From NCBI GenBank assembly GCA_036508635.1, contig DATCGY010000018.1:1-16594 (forward strand): a DNA stretch of 16,594 bases, written 5' to 3'. Below, in pieces: positions 13,337 to 16,594 of this stretch. Both the position numbers and the translations under genes were made by a program. How positions within the stretch are numbered: the first letter of the stretch is position 1; every line of letters starts with the position of its first letter. Source of the stretch: FEN-727 sp036508635 (GTDB lineage: Bacteria; Actinomycetota; Geothermincolia; Fen-727; Anoxymicrobiaceae). The notes below the pieces were generated by a model, which searched no databases, was not told the DNA's origin, and was given only the letters and a program-made list of their open reading frames with translations.

Positions 13337-13505
13337 TACATTTGTATTCTGTTTTGTTTAAGACTGCGAATATGTCCTTTGGCAAATCCAGTTTGGAAAG
13401 AGGATGATGCGCAAGCACCGGGAGGTTTATGGGACGACAGAGTACGATTTCGGCCCCGCAGGGGGTCTTTGGCAACCTGGAGTTTTAATTATCTAAGGAG
13501 GGGCA

Positions 13506-15221
13506 ATGGCAGCAGTTCCTAGCGACCTTGAAATCGCGCAAGCGGCGAAAATGCAACCTATTGTGGAAATCGCAAAGAAGATCGGACTCGAGGAAGACGA
13601 CCTCGAGCTCTACGGAAAGTACAAGGCGAAGGTCCACCTGGATGTTATCGATAGGCTCAAGGACAGGCCGACCGCCAAATACGTCGATGTGACGGCTATT
13701 ACGCCGACCCCGCTGGGCGAGGGCAAGACAGTCACCTCCATCGGCCTTACCGAGGCAATGAACAAGATCGGGAAGAGCTCGATAATCAACATCCGCGAGC
13801 CCAGCATGGGCCCGGTTTTCGGCATCAAGGGCGGCGCCGCCGGTGGCGGTTACAGCCAGGTCGTGCCCATGGAGGACCTCAACCTCCACTTCACCGGCGA
13901 CATCCACGCGGTGGGCGCGGCGAACAACCTTTGCGCTGCTTACATCGACACGAGCATCCTGCTCGGCAACAAGCTCAATATCGACCCCATGACCGTCACC
14001 TGGCGGCGGGTGGTCGACATCAGCGACCGCGCGCTCCGCGACATAGTGATCGGGTTGGGCGGAAAGCAGAACGGCTACCCGCGGCAGACCGGCTTCGACA
14101 TAACGGTCGCGTCCGAGGTAATGGCTATCCTCGCGCTCGCCGAGAACCTGGACGACCTTAAGGCACGGCTCGCCAGGATAGTTGTCGCCTACACATATGA
14201 CGGGAAGCCCGTCACGACTACAGACCTCAAGTGCGCTGGCTCCATGGCAGTACTTCTCAAGGACGCCATGCAGCCCAACCTCATACAGACGCTCGAGGGC
14301 AACGCCTGCTTCATGCACGGCGGGCCGTTCGCGAACATCGCGCAGGGCAACAACTCGGTTGTCGAGGACCTCATCGCGACCAAGCTCTGCGACTACGTGT
14401 TCACTGAGAGCGGGTTCGGGGCTGACTGCGGTGCCGAAAAGATGATGGACATCAAGGTCCGCGTGCTCGAGAAGTACGGCATCACCCCCGACTGCGTGGT
14501 AATCACCAGCACCGTACGTGCGCTCAAGATGCACGGCGGGGCGTTCGAGGCCAAGCCAGGCAAGAAGATCGACGAGAAGCTGCAGGCCGCCGAGAACATG
14601 CCCGCTCTCGAGGCGGGTTGCCAGAACATGGTCAAGCACATCGAGAACATGAAGTTGTTCGGCCTGCCGGTGGTCGTGACAGTCAACCGGCGTACGAGCG
14701 ACATGGACAAGGAAGTCTCCATGGTGCAGGACATCGCACTCAAGGCCGGCGCGGACTTCTGCGAGCCGATCGAAGTCTGGGCAAAGGGCGGCGAGGGCGG
14801 AAAGGAAGCCGCCGAGGCGGTCGTCAAAGCCTGCGACAAGCCAAAGGACTTCAAGTACCTGTACGACCTGAACATGTCCATCAAGGACAAGATCGAGACC
14901 ATAGCGACCAAGATATACGGGGCGGCCGGAGTCGACTACACGCCTGTGGCGGAGGCGGACATCAAACGCTTCACTGAGGCCGGCTACGATAAGCTCCCGC
15001 TCTGCATGGCCAAGACGCACCTCTCGCTGTCGCACGACCCGAACCTCAAGGGCCGTCCGACCGGGTGGCGCCTGCCCATCAGGGCGATCCGGCCGACGAT
15101 CGGCGCCGGGTTCCTCTACCCGCTGTGCGGCGAGATGAGGACCATGCCAGGGCTCCCCAGTGAGCCCGCGGGCAACAAGGTCGACCTCGTCGAGGGCGGC
15201 CGGATCGTAGGCTTGTTCTAA
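13506..15221 (+). CDS. fhs: Formate-tetrahydrofolate ligase
   Basis: This 571-residue enzyme makes 10-formyltetrahydrofolate from formate, tetrahydrofolate and ATP, the second step of the methyl branch of the Wood-Ljungdahl pathway. The P-loop TPLGEGKT is at residues 68-75. The first family signature is GIKGGAAGGGYSQVVPM at 106-122 and the second is TVRALKMHGG at 336-345. The C-terminus continues through TIGAGFLYPLCGEMRTMPGLP, so the protein is complete and close to the usual length of about 555-560. The ATG has a strong AAGGAGGGG ribosome binding site at 13495-13503. The gene has its own promoter and long leader. It is followed after 73 bp by a RACo-like gene, supporting a role in acetyl-CoA-pathway metabolism rather than only purine synthesis. 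Codon use is strongly G/C-ending, as expected for high expression here. Confidence 0.97.
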   Translation: MAAVPSDLEIAQAAKMQPIVEIAKKIGLEEDDLELYGKYKAKVHLDVIDRLKDRPTAKYVDVTAITPTPLGEGKTVTSIGLTEAMNKIGKSSIINIREPSMGPVFGIKGGAAGGGYSQVVPMEDLNLHFTGDIHAVGAANNLCAAYIDTSILLGNKLNIDPMTVTWRRVVDISDRALRDIVIGLGGKQNGYPRQTGFDITVASEVMAILALAENLDDLKARLARIVVAYTYDGKPVTTTDLKCAGSMAVLLKDAMQPNLIQTLEGNACFMHGGPFANIAQGNNSVVEDLIATKLCDYVFTESGFGADCGAEKMMDIKVRVLEKYGITPDCVVITSTVRALKMHGGAFEAKPGKKIDEKLQAAENMPALEAGCQNMVKHIENMKLFGLPVVVTVNRRTSDMDKEVSMVQDIALKAGADFCEPIEVWAKGGEGGKEAAEAVVKACDKPKDFKYLYDLNMSIKDKIETIATKIYGAAGVDYTPVAEADIKRFTEAGYDKLPLCMAKTHLSLSHDPNLKGRPTGWRLPIRAIRPTIGAGFLYPLCGEMRTMPGLPSEPAGNKVDLVEGGRIVGLF

Positions 15222-15233
15222 GAATCAAACGGA

Positions 15234-15275
15234 TTTCTCTTGTGGGGCCGGCTCGAACGCCGGCCCCGGGAGAAA
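15234..15275 (+). other. Large intercistronic hairpin without U-tract
   Basis: Behind the fhs stop, GGGGCCGGC and GCCGGCCCC form a perfect 9 bp GC stem with a TCGAAC loop (15244-15267). It is extended after small internal bulges by TTTCTC/GAGAAA (15234-15239 and 15270-15275). No T-run follows, so it is unlikely to stop transcription fully. It may protect the fhs 3' end or lower expression of the downstream gene. Confidence 0.6.
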
Positions 15276-15294
15276 CCGGAAGAGTGTTTACAAG

Positions 15295-16594
15295 ATGGAA
15301 AAAGTAAGAGTGTGCTTCTATCCCGAGGACCGATGCATCGAGGTTGAAAAGGGAGAGAACCTGCTAAGAGCGGCCATGAAGGCCGACGTGCACATTAACG
15401 CCTCTTGCGGCGGCGAGGGTTACTGCGGCAAGTGCCGCGTTATCGTCGAAAAAGGCGAGGTAAAGCAGAAGCTGCAGGTCAAGCTCTCCGAGGAGGAGAT
15501 GAAGCGGGGCTACGTGCTCGCCTGTTGCGCTACCCTCGAGAGCGACGCGGATATCCGCGTCCCGATCGAGACGCAGATAGGCGACAAAAGCGCGCTCACC
15601 CGGCGGCCTCCGATCCCACTCAAGGGATATACGCTGTCCGCCAAGGACTGGGCGGAGCGCCTGCCGCAATGGGAGCTCAACCCGCCCACCACCAAGTTGC
15701 ACCTCGTCCTCGACAAACCCTCCCTTGAAGACAACCTCAGCGACGCGGAGCGCATAAAAAGAGAGCTTTCCAGGCTCGCGGGCCTGAAAGACGTGGTGAT
15801 CGACTACCCGATGCTCCAGGCGCTCCCGAGCCTCATCCGCGCGGCCAGCTTCGACGTCACCGTCTCCGTGCTCGACCGCGGCCAGGAGCTTCGAGCGGTA
15901 CGCATCGAGAAATGGGACACGTCGCCCAGGCAGGCGGCAATCGCCATCGACCTCGGCACGACTACCATCGCGGCGCAGTTGATCGACCTCCAGACCGGAC
16001 AGGTCATTGCCGAGGCCTCGGATTACAACGGGCAGATCTCTTACGGAGAAGACGTCATCACGCGCATCATCTATTCGACCCGTTCGACGGGGCTCGCGAA
16101 GCTGCAGTCCGCGGCCGTCAACACCATCTGGAACCTCATCCAGCAGATGGTAGAGAAGACCAACATGGAGTTCTGCAGCATCACGCACCTGTGCATCTCG
16201 GGAAACACGACCATGACGCACCTGCTGCTGGGGATCGACCCGCGCTACATCAGGGTGGACCCGTATATCCCGGTCGCGCAGCTCTTCCCGTGGATAAAGG
16301 CAAGCAACATCGGTATCCGCATAGCTTCAGGCGTGTACATGCGATGCGCGCCGTGCGTCGCCTCGTACGTAGGCGGCGACATAGTGGCGGGCGTGCTCGC
16401 CTCCGGCATGTTCAACTCGGAGAAGATCACACTATATATAGACATAGGCACCAACGGCGAGATGGCCCTGGGCAACAAGGAGTGGCTGATGTGCTGCTCC
16501 TGCTCCGCGGGTCCCGCGTTCGAGGGTGCCGGCGTCAAGCACGGCATGCGCGCCACGCGAGGCGCTATCGAGCAGGTGCGAGTAAACGAGGTCA
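15295..16594 (+). CDS. RACo-type corrinoid-protein reductive activator, partial at window edge
   Basis: The first 433 codons are present and the frame is open at the right edge; known homologues have about 630 residues. Residues 1-95 form a [2Fe-2S] ferredoxin domain with C38, C44, C47 and C77 (C78 is adjacent). A linker and middle domain follow, to about 215. The ASKHA ATPase domain begins with AIDLGTTTIAAQLID near 220, continues with SGNTTMTHLLLGIDP near 309-323 and IDIGTNGEMALG near 388-399. This order is that of COG3894/RACo (AcsV in acetogens), which re-reduces inactive Co(II) corrinoid proteins using ATP. Position after fhs suggests the target is the corrinoid iron-sulfur protein of the acetyl-CoA pathway; a methyltransferase-specific activator of the RamA-like functional class is the alternative. 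The ATG has only a fair ribosome binding site (GGAAGAG, ten bases upstream). Confidence 0.9.
   Translation, partial: MEKVRVCFYPEDRCIEVEKGENLLRAAMKADVHINASCGGEGYCGKCRVIVEKGEVKQKLQVKLSEEEMKRGYVLACCATLESDADIRVPIETQIGDKSALTRRPPIPLKGYTLSAKDWAERLPQWELNPPTTKLHLVLDKPSLEDNLSDAERIKRELSRLAGLKDVVIDYPMLQALPSLIRAASFDVTVSVLDRGQELRAVRIEKWDTSPRQAAIAIDLGTTTIAAQLIDLQTGQVIAEASDYNGQISYGEDVITRIIYSTRSTGLAKLQSAAVNTIWNLIQQMVEKTNMEFCSITHLCISGNTTMTHLLLGIDPRYIRVDPYIPVAQLFPWIKASNIGIRIASGVYMRCAPCVASYVGGDIVAGVLASGMFNSEKITLYIDIGTNGEMALGNKEWLMCCSCSAGPAFEGAGVKHGMRATRGAIEQVRVNEV

Larger units (their letters stand above)
12963..13505. other. 543 bp divergent intergenic region, lpd and fhs
   Basis: This is the longest non-coding stretch. 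From left to right it holds: the lpd ribosome binding site; three consecutive hairpins that would lie in the lpd leader (13010-13024, about 13038-13058, 13067-13093); a second inverted repeat with the same AACAGG half-site (13148-13173); the fhs promoter (13278-13306); and an fhs leader of about 190 nt with hairpins at 13317-13336 and 13452-13467. Weak reading frames exist, for example on the minus strand across 13245-13475, but they have no ribosome binding site or protein-like composition. Confidence 0.6.

Noticed and set aside
13337..13500. Tetrahydrofolate riboswitch in the fhs leader
   Set aside because: The conserved core segments of that class were not found despite the suggestive gene.
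13485..15035. 516-codon open frame on the minus strand across fhs
   Set aside because: It is the antisense of a well-conserved formate-tetrahydrofolate ligase. Long antisense frames are expected with strongly G/C-ending codons, and no motifs were found.
15364..16221. 285-codon minus-strand frame across the RACo-like gene
   Set aside because: It lies antisense to clear ferredoxin and ASKHA motifs and has a repetitive low-complexity composition.
1..16594. CRISPR array, tRNA or rRNA genes, intact insertion sequence
   Set aside because: No regularly spaced direct repeats, cloverleaf-like or rRNA-like sequence, and no transposase reading frame were seen.

Overview
The window looks like chromosomal DNA of a moderately high-GC anaerobic bacterium. 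I favour a deep-branching anaerobic actinomycete lineage, without certainty. Three things point that way. A methyltransferase / GH57 / GT4 trio has the same order and nearly the same protein lengths as mycobacterial Rv3030-Rv3031-Rv3032 (methylglucose lipopolysaccharide). A membrane mannosyltransferase resembles the MptA/MptB type. At the right edge, formate-tetrahydrofolate ligase is followed by a RACo-type corrinoid-protein activase, as in Wood-Ljungdahl gene clusters. Codons end mostly in G or C, and start and stop codons are often adjacent.

Layout. Positions 181-5048 (minus) hold a four-gene run read right to left: FAD oxidoreductase, SAM methyltransferase, GH57 branching-type enzyme and GT4 glucosyltransferase, with 0-3 bp between genes, a TATAAT box in front and no break. 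Positions 5139-6500 (minus) hold an iron-containing alcohol dehydrogenase, a small doubtful reading frame behind a strong ribosome binding site, and an intrinsic terminator. Positions 6627-8183 (minus) hold a multi-pass GT-C glycosyltransferase. Positions 8376-10641 (plus) hold a homocysteine-forming sulfurtransferase pair (DUF39 protein plus NIL/ferredoxin protein) and an alpha/beta hydrolase. Positions 10670-11233 (minus) hold an SCP2-like protein, convergent with the hydrolase. Positions 11507-12962 (minus) hold dihydrolipoamide dehydrogenase and its terminator. Positions 13278-16594 (plus) hold a strong promoter, a long leader, fhs and the start of the RACo-like gene, which runs off the window.

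How the genes may work together. The left block probably makes and methylates an intracellular alpha-1,4/1,6-glucan. The right block is one-carbon metabolism: Fhs makes formyl-tetrahydrofolate, the RACo-like protein would re-reduce a corrinoid methyl carrier, and the lone Lpd could be the L protein of the glycine cleavage system. The DUF39/ferredoxin pair would make homocysteine, the acceptor for methyl groups from the same folate pool. These links are inferences from family knowledge and position.

The most unusual non-coding region is the 543 bp divergent lpd-fhs spacer. It has two inverted repeats built on the same AACAGG half-site, three consecutive hairpins in front of lpd and a 5'-terminal hairpin in the fhs leader. 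In both leaders a hairpin arm is complementary to the ribosome binding site. No tRNA, rRNA, CRISPR array or intact insertion sequence was seen.
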